Assembly (NCBI RefSeq): GCF_024448165.1
Contig: NZ_JAMOLN010000013.1
Span: 1-64,000 of the forward strand
Direction of reading: 5' to 3'
Origin: Streptomyces longispororuber
Lineage (GTDB): Bacteria; Actinomycetota; Actinomycetes; Streptomycetales; Streptomycetaceae
DNA: 64,000 nucleotides
Numbering within the stretch: position 1 is the stretch's first letter; every line of letters begins with the position of its first letter. The position numbers and the translations under genes were made by a program. Below, one piece after another: positions 45,289 to 59,288 of the stretch. Under the pieces are notes generated by a model that did no database searches, had not been told where the DNA came from, and was given only the letters and a program-made list of their open reading frames with translations.

Positions 45289-45299
45289 GGGAACTTCCC
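45289..45299. promoter_or_regulatory. palindrome GGGAACTTCCC in divergent region
   Basis: Perfect palindrome in the 185-base gap between the sulfotransferase and the thioesterase/NRPS operon. Related sites occur at 41539 and 41589 in the other divergent region, so it may be a shared operator. The regulator is not known. Confidence 0.35.
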
Positions 45300-45383
45300 G
45301 ACTGTCACGCCCCCGGGACGGCTGCGAATCTCGAACCAGCTCTGCAGGGATCGTCCGACTCGACGGGAACAGTGTGGTGTCGC

Positions 45384-46145
45384 ATGAACGCGCTTCGGGT
45401 GTGGTCGAAGGCGGACGAGGTCCGGATGTGGCTGCTCTGCCTGCCGCCTGGGGGCGGTGACGCGCGGCTGTACAAGGAGTGGGCCGGGCGGCTGCCCGAG
45501 AGCATCGGTGTGGCGGCGCTCGAACTGCCCGGCCGCGGCGGCCGAAAGGGCGAGCCGTGGGCCACGAGCAGCGAGGCCGTCGTCGACGAGTACGCCGACG
45601 CCGTCACCCCGCTGCTGGAACGGCCGGTGATGCTCTACGGGCACAGCATGGGGGCGGTCCTCGCCCTCGACCTGGCCCACGCACTGCGCGCCCGGCACGG
45701 CGCCGAGCCGCTCGCGCTCGTCACCGCCGCCAGCGAACCGCCCGAGCGGCGGGCCGTGGAGATCACGTCCGACGCCACCGACGACGAACTGGTGCGGTGG
45801 CTGCGCGCCCTCGGCGGCACGCACGAGGAACTGCTCGGCTGCCCCGAGTACCTCGCCGAGCTGCTGCCGGTGCTCCGCGCCGACCTGGGCCTCCTCGAAC
45901 GCAGGCCGCGACGCGCCCTGCCGCCGCTCGGCTGCCCGGTCCACGTCTACCTCGGCGCGCGGGACCCGATGGTCGACGGCCCCGGAGCACAGCGCGGCTG
46001 GGCCGCGCACACGACGCGTGAACAGCCGCCCCGCACTTTCCCGGGCGGCCACTTCTTCGTATCCGAATCCACCGAACAGGTCCTGGCGGCACTGGCCGAG
46101 GACGCGGACGCGGCGGTCGGCGGCCGCCTCCTGCGGCCCCGGTGA
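45384..46145 (+). CDS. thioesterase, type II
   Basis: A 253-residue alpha/beta-hydrolase: LLCLPPGGGDARLYKEW, nucleophile Ser in LYGHSMGAV near residue 90, His in FPGGHFFVSE near 223. It is a normal Ser-type editing thioesterase, not the Cys-type shuttle (SyrC, CmaE) that one might expect next to a SyrB2-like halogenase. It leads the main plus-strand NRPS operon. Start uncertain: ATG 45384 or GTG 45372, neither with a strong ribosome site. Confidence 0.9.
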   Translation: MNALRVWSKADEVRMWLLCLPPGGGDARLYKEWAGRLPESIGVAALELPGRGGRKGEPWATSSEAVVDEYADAVTPLLERPVMLYGHSMGAVLALDLAHALRARHGAEPLALVTAASEPPERRAVEITSDATDDELVRWLRALGGTHEELLGCPEYLAELLPVLRADLGLLERRPRRALPPLGCPVHVYLGARDPMVDGPGAQRGWAAHTTREQPPRTFPGGHFFVSESTEQVLAALAEDADAAVGGRLLRPR

Positions 46146-46219
46146 CCAGGGCCCGGACGACCAACGTTCCGGTGCACACGGCGCACGCACGGCGGCGAGA
46201 CCGAGAGGGAGGAACAGGC

Positions 46220-49656
<3,437 letters not shown>

Positions 49657-49660
<4 letters not shown>

Positions 49661-52600
49661 GCCCCATCGACGCCGCGACGCTGCGGCCCGGCAACATGAC
49701 CCCCGACCAACTCAAGCTGCTGGAACGCCTGTTGGCCGAGCAGGGCGCCGCGCCCGCCCCGGTCCCCGGGATCCGGCCGAACGCCGTGGACCGCACGCAC
49801 GCCGAGCCGTCCTCCGCCCAGCGCCGCATCTGGTTCTTCGACCGGCTGCAGCCCGGCTCGGCGCTCTACACCATCTCCGGGGTCGCCGAACTGCGCGGCA
49901 CCTTCGACCGCGAGGTGCTCGCCCGCTGCCTCACCGAGGTCGTACGCCGCCACGAGACGCTGCGCACCACCTTCCACGGCGACGGCGACGACCCGTTCAC
50001 CCGGGTCGAGCCGCTCACCCCCGTACCGCTGGAGCTCACCGACCTGTCCGCGCTGCCGGCGGCCGCCCGGGACCAGGCGGTGCGCGAGCGGCTCGACGCC
50101 GAGGCGCTGCGCCCCTTCGACCTGTCCCAGGACCTCATGCTGCGGGCGGGCCTGCTGCGCCTCGCCCCCGACCGGCACCTGCTGCAGCTGTCGATGCACC
50201 ACATCGCCGCCGACGGCTGGTCGCTCGGCGTGCTGCTGCGCGAACTGGGCGCGCTCTACCCGGCGTTCTCGACCGGGGAACCCTCGCCGCTGCCCGAACC
50301 CGCCGTGCAGTACGCCGACTACGCGGCCTGGCTCAACGAGCGCATGCGCGAGCCCGCTCACGAGGACGCGCTGCGCGGCTGGGTCGACCGCCTCCAGGGC
50401 GCCTCCGCCCTCGACCTGCCGACGGACCGGCCGCGCCGCGACTCGGGCTCCTTCAAGGGCGGCCAGGTGCCGCTGACGGTGTCCGCCGACCTGATGGCCC
50501 GGATCAAACAGCTGGCCGACCAGGAGCGGGCGACGCCCTACATGGTGCTGGTCGCGGCCCTCACCTCCCTGCTCGGGCGGTGGAGCGGCGGCCGCGAGGA
50601 CGTCGTCCTCGGCTGCGCCGTCGCGGGCCGCAACCGCAGCGAGATCGAACCGCTCATCGGGTTCTTCGTGAACACCCTCCCGCTCCGCCTCGACCTCGGC
50701 GGACAGCCCTCGTTCCGCACCCTGGTGGGCCGGGCTCGCACCGCCTGCCTGGACGGCTACGCGGGCCAGGACGTGCCCTTCGAGCAGATCGTCGAACGCC
50801 TCCAGCCGGACCGGGAACCGGGCGCGCGGGTGCCGCTGGTGCGGCACATGCTCGTCCTGCACAACAGCCCGCGCTCCGCGCTGAAGCTGCCGGGGCTCGA
50901 CATCGAGGTCCTCCCGCTGGACACCGGCACCTCCAAGTTCGAGATCCAGATCGAGCTGACCCCCACCGAGGACGGCGGGCTCGGCGGCTGGCTGGAGTAC
51001 GTGACGGACCTGTTCGACGAGGCCACCGCGGTCCGGCTGACCGAAGCCCTGGTGACGCTCCTCGACGAGGGCGTCGCACGGCCGGACGTCCCGGTAGACG
51101 AGCTGCGGATGCTGTCCGCCGCCGACCGGGAGACCGTCGTCGAGCGGTGGAGCGGGGCCGCGGCCGAACCGGCCGGCACCGGGCTGCTCCACCAGCTGTT
51201 CGAGCGGGCCGCCGACCGGACCCCGGACGCGGTCGCCCTGATCGACGGCGCCCGGACCCTGACCTACGCGGAGCTCGACGAGCACGCCAACCGCCTTGCG
51301 CACCACCTGATCGCCCGCGGCGTGCGCCTCGACGACGTCGTCGGCGTCCAGCTGCCGCGCTCGGCCGACGCCGTCGTCGCGATGCTCGCGGTGCTCAAGG
51401 CCGGTGCGGCCTACCTGCCGCTCGACCCCGCCCACCCGGCGCGCCGCCTCGCGGAACTGGCCGAGGAGGCGGGCGCCCGCGTCGTCCTCACCGACACCGC
51501 CGCGGACCCGGCGTCCCCCGCCACCCGCCCCGACCTCGACGTGCCGCAGGGCGCGAGCGCGTACGTCCTGTTCACCTCCGGATCGACGGGCCGGCCCAAG
51601 GGCGTGACCAACGAGCACGCGGCCGTCGCCAACCGGATCCTGTGGATGCAGGACGCGTACGGACTGGAGCCCGGCGAAGCGGTCCTGCACAAGACGCCGC
51701 TGGGCTTCGACGTCTCCGGCTGGGAGTGGCTGTGGCCGCTGGCCGTCGGCGCGCGCATCGTCGTCGCCGGTGACGACGGCCGCCGCGACCCGCGCGTCAT
51801 CGCCCGGCTGATCCGCGAACACGCGGTGACCACCTGCCACTTCGTCCCCTCCATGCTGCGCGCCTTCCTCGACGGCCCCGCCGCGGAGTGCGCGGACGTG
51901 CTGCGCCGGGTCGTGTGCAGCGGGGAGGAACTGCCGCCCGCGACCGCCCGCCGGTTCAGGAGCGCGCTGCCCGACACCCGCCTGTACAACCTCTACGGGC
52001 CCACCGAGGCCGCCATCGACGTGACGGCGTGGCAGGTGCCCGAGCAGCTCGCGCCGGAGCACGAGGCACGCCTGCCCATCGGCGCCCCGATCGCCGGCGC
52101 CCGGCTGCACGTCCTGGACGCCCGCCTCGAACCGGTGCCGCCCGGCGCGATCGGCGACCTGTTCATCGGCGGCGTCCCGCTGGCCCGCGGCTACCGCGGC
52201 CGGCCGGGGCTGACCGCCGACCGGTTCCTGCCCGACCCGTTCACACCGGGCGGCCGGCTGTACCGCACCGGCGACCGGGCGCGCTGGGCCGCCGACGGCA
52301 CGCTCGACTACCTCGGACGCGCCGACCACCAGCTCAAGATCCGCGGCCAGCGGATCGAACCCGGCGAGATCGAGGCCGTCCTCGGCGCCCACCCGGCCGT
52401 CGAGCGGGCCGTCGTCCTGCCGTTCCGCGACGCGGAGGGCGACCTCCAACTCGCGGCCTACGCGGGCCTCGGACCGGACGACGGGACCGCGGCGGAGCCG
52501 GAAGGACCGGAAGGGCCGGCAGGGCCGGCAGGAGAGGGGAACGCCGACCACGTCGACCGCTGGCGCACCGTCTTCGACGACACCTACCAGGCGTCCAACC

Positions 52601-54195
52601 CCTCGGCGGAGGTGGTGGACCTGGCCGGCTGGAACGACTCCACCACCGGCGAGCCCATCTCCGAGGAGGGGATGCGCGTCTGGGTCGACGAGACCGTGGA
52701 CCGCATCACCGCGCTCAACCCGTCGAACGTGCTGGAGATCGGCTGCGGCACCGGACAGTTCCTGCTCCGGCTCGCCCCGCGCTGCGCCCGCTACGTCGGC
52801 ACCGACATCTCGCCCGGGGGCCTCGACCGGCTCGCCACTCAGCTGACCGCGGACACGACCGCGGAGCTCGCGGTGCGGCCCGCCGACGACTTCTCCGGTT
52901 TCGCCGAGGGCGAGTTCGACACGATCATCCTCAACTCGGTCGTGCAGTACTTCCCCGACGTCGACTATCTGCTGCGCGTCCTGCGCGGCGCCCTCGCCCT
53001 GCTCGCCCCCGGCGGCCACCTCTTCGTGGGCGACGTACGGGACCTGCGTCTGGTCGAGGCGTTCCACTGCTGGGTGCAGGCGGCCCGGCTGCCCGACGCG
53101 ACCCCGGTCGCCGATCTGCGCAGGCTCGTCGACCAGCAGATCGCCCAGGAGGAGGAACTGCTCCTCCACCCGGCCCTGTTCGAGACGGTCGCCCCCGCCG
53201 AGCGGGTCACCCTGCTCGCCAAGTCCTCCCCGCACCGCAACGAGCTGACCCGGTTCCGCTACGACGTGATCATCACCGCGCCCGGCGGCCCCGACACTCC
53301 CGCCACCCCCGCCGCGCCCGACGCCTGGCACCCCTGGACGCCCGGCGCACCCGAGCGGGACGGCTCGTACGGGCTGCGGGGCCTGCCCGACGCCCGGCTG
53401 ACCGAGGACCTGGCCAGGGTGCGGCTGCTGCGCGAGAGCGGCGCGGACACCGTGGGCGCGCTGCGCCGCGCCCTCGCCGCCGCGGACCCGGAGCCCGCCG
53501 GTGAACCCGCGGACCTGACCGTCCCCGCCGGCCGCACCCTGCTGCCCCGGCTCGGCGCCGAGGCCGGTCTGCTGGACCCGGAGTTCCGCGAAGGAAGCCG
53601 CCCGGCAGGCGGCCGCGCACCGCAACTGCCGCCCACCGACGGTGAGTTCGCCAACGACCCGCGACGGGCGATCCGCGCCCGGCTGACCGTGGCCGGGCTG
53701 CGCGAGCACCTGCACCGGGCGCTGCCCGACTACATGGTCCCCGCCTCCCTGATGGTGGTCGACCGCTGGCCGATCGGCCCCAACGGCAAGCTGGACCGGG
53801 CCGCGCTGCCCTCGCCCAGCTCGCTCAGGCCGGCCCTCGCGACCGGCTACGTCGCCCCGCGCGACGACACCGAGCGGATCATCACTCGGCTCTGGCAGGA
53901 GGCCCTCGGCCTCGACCGGATCGGCGTCCACGACGACTTCTTCTCGCTGGGCGGGCACTCCCTGCTCGCCGTCCAGATCGTCGGCCGCATCCAGGACCGG
54001 TTCGGCTGCGAACTCCCGCTCGGCGTACTGCTGCGCGCCCCGACGATCGCCGCCGTCGGCGAGTGGATCACCCAGGCCGCGGCCGAGCCGACGCCGCGGA
54101 TCGCGCCCATCACGCGCACCGCCCGCCGCCAGCGCCCAGCCGCCGCGCCCCGTGCCGCCACCGCGTCCCCCGCCGAGCAAGGAGCCCGATCATGA
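49657..54195 (+). CDS. NRPS module C-A-MT-T, Ser-specific, methylating
   Basis: A 1512-residue NRPS. C domain at about 50-480 with MHHIAADGWS. A domain from about 505 with FTSGSTGRPKGV and NLYGPTEAAID; code D-V-W-H-V-S-L-I-D-(K), a clear serine code. A methyltransferase is inserted after A8 at about 965-1345: SAM motif VLEIGCGTGQFLLRL and NSVVQYFPDVDYL. The A subdomain resumes (LPDYMVPASL, NGKLDRAAL) and the carrier has Ser in FFSLGGHSLLAV near 1430. The expected residue is N-methyl-Ser; O-methyl-Ser, as in kutznerides, cannot be excluded. Coupled by 4-base overlaps to both neighbours. Confidence 0.92.
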
Positions 54196-57100
54196 GCGAA
54201 CAGGCCTTGGCCGACGACGAACCGTTCGAGCTGCCCGCCTCGTTCGGGCAGGAGCGGCTGTGGCTGCTCGACCGGCTCGCCGCCGGCAGCGCCTACCACC
54301 TCGGCGGCGCCATCCGGCTGGACGGCCCGCTCGACCCGGACGCCCTGGCCCGCGCCGTCACGCGGCTCGTCGAACGGCACGAGATCCTGCGCACCACCCT
54401 GGAGCTCTCCACCGACGGCCAGTTGGTGCAGCTCGTCCATCCGGACGTCCGGTCCGCCACGGCCCGTCTTGAGGCGCCCGAGCCCACGCTCGACGCCGCC
54501 CGCCGCACCCTGGCCGAGTACGTCGACGCCCCCTTCGACCTCGCCGCAGGACCGCTGCTGCGCACCGCGCTCGTCCGGTTCGGCGAGACGTCCTGGCTGT
54601 TCGGCGTCGTGATGCACCACATCGTGTCCGACGGCTGGTCGATCGGCGTCTTCCACACCGAACTCGCCGCGTTCTACCGCGAAGAGATCGGGGCGCAGGC
54701 GGCAGACCTGCCCGAACTGCCCATCCAGTACGGCGACTTCGCCGCATGGCAGCGCGACACCGTGGGCGAGGCCGGGTCGGAGTTCACCGACTACTGGCGC
54801 GAGCGCATGGCGGGTGCCGCGCCGCTGGAGCCCGCCGTGCCCGTCACCGGGCCCGGCGTCTCCTCCAACGTGCCGGTGGCGCTGCCCGCGGCGCTGGTGG
54901 AGGCGGTCGACCGGCTGGCGAAGCAGGAGTCGGCGACCCCCTTCATGGTGCTGACCGCCGCCTACATGGCGGTCCTCGCCCGCTGGACCGAACGCGACGA
55001 CATCGTGATCGGCATCCCGGTCGCGGGCCGGCCCCGGCCCGAGCTCCACCACCTCATCGGCTTCTTCGTCAACACGCTGCCCCTGCGCACCCGCGTGGAC
55101 GGCGGATCGTCCTTCCGCGCGCTGCTCGCCGCGGTCCGCGAGACCTGCCTGGGCGCCTTCGAGCACCAGGACCTGCCGTTCGAGCGGATCGTCGAGGTCT
55201 CCGGAGCCGAGCGCGTCCAGGGCCGGACCCCGCTGGTCAACGCGATCCTCGCCCTGCAGAACACGCCCGCCCCGCAGTGGGACCTGCCCGGCATCACGGC
55301 CGAGCAGGTCGACCTCGCGGACCTGCCCGCCCAGTTCAGCCTCAACCTCTACCTGTCCGGGACGGCGGACGCGGGCCTGGCCGGCCGGATCGTGCACGAC
55401 GAGCAGTGGGACCCCGCCGACGTACAGCGGCTGGCCCAGGGCTGGCTCGCCCTGCTCACCGACGCGGTGGCCGACCCGGCCAAGCCGGTCGGACTGCTCT
55501 CCCTCGGCGTGCGCGGCGACGGCGCCGAGGACGCCGAACCCCCCTACGGCGACGGCCTGGTGCACCAGTGGATCACCGAGGCCGCCCGGAAACACCCCGA
55601 CCGGATCGCGATCACCGCTCCCGACGACGAGATCACCTACCGCGAACTGGACGAGCGGTCGGACGACTGGGCGCGGCTGCTGCGCTCGTACGGCGTCGGA
55701 CCCGACCGGCTGGTCGCCCTCTGCATGCAGCGTTCCTGCGCCCAGATCGTCGCGGCCCTCGGCATCCTCAAGAGCGGCGCCGGCTACATGCCCCTGGACC
55801 CCGGCCACCCCAAGGAGCGCCTGGAACGGCTGATCGCGAACGCCGGCACTCCCGTCGTCGTGGCCGACGAGGCCACGGCCGGCCTCTTCGACGACGGCGC
55901 CGGGGTCCGGATCCTGCTCGCCGACAGCGTTCTCGCCGACCGTCACGATGGCCCGGCCCCCGACACCCGGGACCAGCACCCGGAGTCCCTCGCCTACGTC
56001 ATCCACACCTCCGGCTCCACCGGCACCCCCAAGGGCGCCATGAACACCCACCGGGGGGTGGTCAACGTGATGCGCTGGACCCAGCGGCAGTTCTCGCTCA
56101 CGCCCGCCGACGCCGTACTGGTCAAGACCCCGTGGAGCTTCGACGTCTCCACCGTCGAGTGGATGGCGCCGCTCAGCGCGGGGGCCCGGCTCGTCGTCGC
56201 CGAACCCGGCGGCCACCGCGACCCCCGCTACCTCGCGGGCCTCATCGCCGAACAGTCGGTGACGTTCGCCCACTTCGTGCCGTCGATGCTCCAGGCGTTC
56301 CTCGCCGAGCCCGCCGCCGCCCGGTGCGCCGGGACGCTGCGGCTCGTGCACGTCGGCGGCGAGGCGCTGCCGATCGCCACCGCCGGGCGCTTCAGCGAGG
56401 TCCTGCCGGACACCGAGCTGTGGAACCTCTACGGGCCGGCCGAGACCGCCGTCTTCGTCAGCGTCCACCCGGTCGGTGCCGCGGACCTCGACCGGCAGCG
56501 GGTGCCCATCGGCCACCAGATGCGCGGCACGCGACTGCACGTCCTCGACCGACGGGGCGAGCCGGTACCCCCGGGCGTGCCCGGCGAACTGCACGTCGGC
56601 GGGGTGTCGGTGGGCCGCGGCTACCTCGGATCGCCCGCGCTCACCGCGGAACGGTTCGTCCCCAACCCCTTCACCCCCGGCGCACGCCTGTACCGCACCG
56701 GCGACCGGGTGCGCCGACTGCCCGACGGGGCACTGGAGTTCCTCGGCCGCTACGACCACCAGGTGAAGCTGCGGGGCATCCGCGTGGAACTGGGGGAGAT
56801 CGAGGCGGCGCTCGGCCGCCACCCGGACGTCCGCCAGGTCGTCGTCGAGGTGCGCGGCACCGGCGCCGACATCCGGCCGGTCGCCTACGTCGGCTGCCCC
56901 GAGCACCAGCCGACCGGCGAGGACCTGCGCGGCTTCCTGCTGCGCACGCTGCCCCCGGCGCTGGTGCCGAGCACGTTCGTCGTGCTGCCCGCGCTGCCGG
57001 TGAGCGTCAACGGCAAGATCGACCGCTCCGCGCTGCCCGAGGCGGACCTCGCCGTACGGCGCACGGTGGCGGCCGTCGCGCCGCGCACACCGGCCGAGCG

Positions 57101-57338
57101 GCTGCTCTCGGAGATCTGGGCGGACGTGCTCGAACTCCCCGAGGTCGGCGTCCAGGACAACTTCTACGAGCTCGGCGGCAATTCGCTGCGCGCCGTCCGG
57201 GTCTTCCAGCGCACCCAGGACGAGGGGCTCGTGACGGCCCTGGAGCCCATGCTCGGCGACCACACCATCGAACAGCTCGCGGCCGGACTCGGCACCGGCT
57301 CCGGCGAGGCCCTGCACGACATCGGCCAGCTCCAGTGA
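54192..57338 (+). CDS. NRPS module C-A-T
   Basis: A 1048-residue single-module NRPS. C domain at about 10-440 with MHHIVSDGWS; A domain at about 455-950 with HTSGSTGTPKGA, NLYGPAET and NGKIDR; carrier with Ser in FYELGGNSLR near 998. Code by eye D-V-V-H-H-G-L-V-F-(K). The C-terminal part of the pocket resembles Ser-type domains but position 239 is Val and 299 is His, so the substrate is probably unusual. It is the last NRPS before the dioxygenase and amino-acid genes, which makes it a candidate for a non-standard monomer from that pathway. Confidence 0.9.
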   Translation: MSEQALADDEPFELPASFGQERLWLLDRLAAGSAYHLGGAIRLDGPLDPDALARAVTRLVERHEILRTTLELSTDGQLVQLVHPDVRSATARLEAPEPTLDAARRTLAEYVDAPFDLAAGPLLRTALVRFGETSWLFGVVMHHIVSDGWSIGVFHTELAAFYREEIGAQAADLPELPIQYGDFAAWQRDTVGEAGSEFTDYWRERMAGAAPLEPAVPVTGPGVSSNVPVALPAALVEAVDRLAKQESATPFMVLTAAYMAVLARWTERDDIVIGIPVAGRPRPELHHLIGFFVNTLPLRTRVDGGSSFRALLAAVRETCLGAFEHQDLPFERIVEVSGAERVQGRTPLVNAILALQNTPAPQWDLPGITAEQVDLADLPAQFSLNLYLSGTADAGLAGRIVHDEQWDPADVQRLAQGWLALLTDAVADPAKPVGLLSLGVRGDGAEDAEPPYGDGLVHQWITEAARKHPDRIAITAPDDEITYRELDERSDDWARLLRSYGVGPDRLVALCMQRSCAQIVAALGILKSGAGYMPLDPGHPKERLERLIANAGTPVVVADEATAGLFDDGAGVRILLADSVLADRHDGPAPDTRDQHPESLAYVIHTSGSTGTPKGAMNTHRGVVNVMRWTQRQFSLTPADAVLVKTPWSFDVSTVEWMAPLSAGARLVVAEPGGHRDPRYLAGLIAEQSVTFAHFVPSMLQAFLAEPAAARCAGTLRLVHVGGEALPIATAGRFSEVLPDTELWNLYGPAETAVFVSVHPVGAADLDRQRVPIGHQMRGTRLHVLDRRGEPVPPGVPGELHVGGVSVGRGYLGSPALTAERFVPNPFTPGARLYRTGDRVRRLPDGALEFLGRYDHQVKLRGIRVELGEIEAALGRHPDVRQVVVEVRGTGADIRPVAYVGCPEHQPTGEDLRGFLLRTLPPALVPSTFVVLPALPVSVNGKIDRSALPEADLAVRRTVAAVAPRTPAERLLSEIWADVLELPEVGVQDNFYELGGNSLRAVRVFQRTQDEGLVTALEPMLGDHTIEQLAAGLGTGSGEALHDIGQLQ

Positions 57339-57346
57339 GGGCCGCC

Positions 57347-57436
57347 TCGTACCAGCGGCCCACGGACCATCAGCACACGTACCAGCAGGACACGGACCAG
57401 CAGCACCCAGACCAGCAGCACACAGACCAACAGCGC
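57347..57436. repeat. six imperfect 15-base tandem repeats
   Basis: Units at 57347, 57362, 57377, 57392, 57407 and 57422, built on ACGGACCAGCAGCAC; the first unit is the most diverged. They fill most of the 116-base gap between the last NRPS gene and the dioxygenase gene. One frame would encode Thr-Asp-Gln-Gln-His repeats that run in frame into the dioxygenase, but without a start codon or ribosome site. Confidence 0.75.
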
Positions 57437-57454
57437 ACGGAGAAAGTGGGAAGG

Positions 57455-58192
57455 ATGTCGGTTGCAACCCTGGCCCTGACACGTCGGGCGGAAGCACTCG
57501 GGAAATGGGGGGAGGCCCTGGCGGGCGACGACTTCGTCGCGCTCCCGGGCAGCGAGCTGGCCGGCTGGTTCACACCGGCGGACCGCGCCCGCTTCTTCGC
57601 CACCTGGGACCACCTGCACCGCGACGAACTGGTCACCGGCGGCGTCGTCCGCGAGCGGCGGTACGGGCGCCTGGCGGCCTCGCGCGGCCCCGGCGGCGAG
57701 TGGAGCTTCACGCCGCTGCCGCACCAGGCCTTCCAGCAGACCGCGGAGCACATCCCGCTGTACGAGGGACAGGCCAGGATGTTCAGCCCGATCCGGGCCG
57801 AGACGCTGGCCGACCCGGTCCTCACCGGACTGATCGCGGCCGACCTGGCGGTCGTCGCCGCGGTCGTCCCCGAGGCGTCCCGCTTCGAGGTGGGCCTGCA
57901 CCAGATCCGGGTGCTGGCCACGCCCGACGCGCCGGGCTGCCCGACCCCCGAGGGCCGGCACCGGGACGGCCACGACTTCATCGGCATGCACCTCATCGGC
58001 CGGGTGAACTGCGCGGGCGGCGAGTCGGTGGTCCACCGCGAAGGACTGCCGCCGACCCGGATGACGCTCACCGAGCGGCTCGACTCGCTCGTCGTGTCCG
58101 ACACCCGGATCACCCACGAGGTCACCCCCACCGTCGCCGACGGCGCCACCGGCGTACGGGACATGCTGCTGGTCGACATCAATGAACGCTGA
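57455..58192 (+). CDS. 2OG-Fe dioxygenase, PF10014 / isoleucine-hydroxylase type
   Basis: A 245-residue Fe(II)/2-oxoglutarate oxygenase. The facial triad is His169 and Asp171 in EGRHRDGHDFIG and His221 in ITHEVTP; AGGESVVH after the first motif is typical of the PF10014 group that includes L-isoleucine 4-hydroxylase IDO and hydroxylates free amino acids. Unlike the halogenase at 25.5 kb the acidic iron ligand is present, so it hydroxylates or desaturates. The substrate may be the diamino acid released by the next gene product. ATG at 57455 sits directly after GGGAAGG; GTG at 57446 is an alternative. It overlaps the next gene by 11 bases. Confidence 0.8.
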   Translation: MSVATLALTRRAEALGKWGEALAGDDFVALPGSELAGWFTPADRARFFATWDHLHRDELVTGGVVRERRYGRLAASRGPGGEWSFTPLPHQAFQQTAEHIPLYEGQARMFSPIRAETLADPVLTGLIAADLAVVAAVVPEASRFEVGLHQIRVLATPDAPGCPTPEGRHRDGHDFIGMHLIGRVNCAGGESVVHREGLPPTRMTLTERLDSLVVSDTRITHEVTPTVADGATGVRDMLLVDINER

Positions 58193-59288
58193 CCCGACGC
58201 ACGCCGAGGCGACGCGGACGCTGCGCGGCCTGGTGGAGATCCCCTCGCCGTCCGGAGCGGAAGCGGCGGCCGGGGCCTTCCTCGCCGCGCGGATGACGGC
58301 GCTCGGCTACGACGTGCGCACCGACGCCGTCGGGAACGTGATCGGCGAGATCGGCGACCCCACCGGGCCGGTGATCATGATGGTCGGCCATCTGGACACG
58401 GTGCCGGGGGACCTCCCGGTCCGGGAGTCCGGCGGCCTGCTGTTCGGCCGGGGCACCGTGGACGCCAAGGGCCCGCTCGCCACCTTCGTGCACGCCGGGG
58501 CACGGGCGGCCGCCGCCGCGGGCGCCCGGATCGTCGTGGTCGGCGCGGTGGAGGAGGAGGCCGCCTCGCGCGGTGCCCACCACCTCGCCGCCACCGTCGA
58601 CCCGCCGGACGCCCTGCTGATCGGCGAGCCGAGCGGCGCCGGCGCCGTCGTCGTCGGCTACCGCGGAGTCCTGCGTTTCCGCTACGAGGTGCGGCGCCCG
58701 CCCGCCCACACGAGCAGCCCCGCCGAACGGGCCGCCGAACTCGCCAGTGACCTGTGGCAGGCGGTGCGCACCCTGCTGCCGCCCGCCCCGGCGGACGCCT
58801 CGCTCTTCGAGCACGCCGCGCCGGCCCTCGTCGCCCTGGAGGGCGGCCTGACCCACGCCCGCGCCGAGATCTCCTGCCGCGTGCCGCGCGGCTTCGACGC
58901 CGCCCGCTTCCTCGACGAGGTGCGCGGACACGCGGCGGGCGGCGAGATCACCGTCGTCGAGCAGGTGCCGGCCGTCCGGACCGGACGCGGCACGCCCCTG
59001 GTCCGCGCCTTCGCCGGCGCCGTGCGCCGGCGGACCGGCGCGGTCTCCGTCAAGGTCAAGCTCGGCACCTCCGACATGAACATCCTCGCGCCCCACTGGG
59101 ACGTGCCCGCCCTCGCGTACGGCCCCGGGGACTCCCGGCTCGACCACACCGACGAGGAGCACATCCCGCTGGCCGAGTACCTGCTCGCCGTCGACGTCCT
59201 GACCGAGGCACTCCCGGACATCGCGAAGTCCCTGGCCCGGCCGCTGGTTGGAGCGGCCGCCCCCACCAACGAAGAGAGGCGACCGTGA
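58182..59288 (+). CDS. M20 metallohydrolase, LysK-like
   Basis: A 368-residue di-zinc deacylase. Metal ligands are visible in VGHLDTVPG, GTVDAKGPL, EEEAASRG, GEPSG and HTDEEHIP; GTVDAKGP is characteristic of LysK, the enzyme that frees lysine or ornithine from the amino-group carrier protein LysW. In the Streptomyces secondary pathways (vazabitide, ficellomycin, azinomycin) a homologue releases the finished diamino-dihydroxy acid from its carrier. It is followed by a LysX-like ligase with a 4-base overlap, which supports this reading over a general peptidase. Confidence 0.85.
   Translation: MNADPTHAEATRTLRGLVEIPSPSGAEAAAGAFLAARMTALGYDVRTDAVGNVIGEIGDPTGPVIMMVGHLDTVPGDLPVRESGGLLFGRGTVDAKGPLATFVHAGARAAAAAGARIVVVGAVEEEAASRGAHHLAATVDPPDALLIGEPSGAGAVVVGYRGVLRFRYEVRRPPAHTSSPAERAAELASDLWQAVRTLLPPAPADASLFEHAAPALVALEGGLTHARAEISCRVPRGFDAARFLDEVRGHAAGGEITVVEQVPAVRTGRGTPLVRAFAGAVRRRTGAVSVKVKLGTSDMNILAPHWDVPALAYGPGDSRLDHTDEEHIPLAEYLLAVDVLTEALPDIAKSLARPLVGAAAPTNEERRP

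Noticed and set aside
45384..46145. SyrC/CmaE-like aminoacyl shuttle
   Set aside because: It has the ordinary Ser nucleophile GHSMG and the length of an editing thioesterase; shuttles of that type use Cys.
54746..58192. Single fused protein reaching from inside the last NRPS to the end of the dioxygenase
   Set aside because: The part before about 57440 is a shadow of the NRPS gene; the dioxygenase has its own start at 57455.
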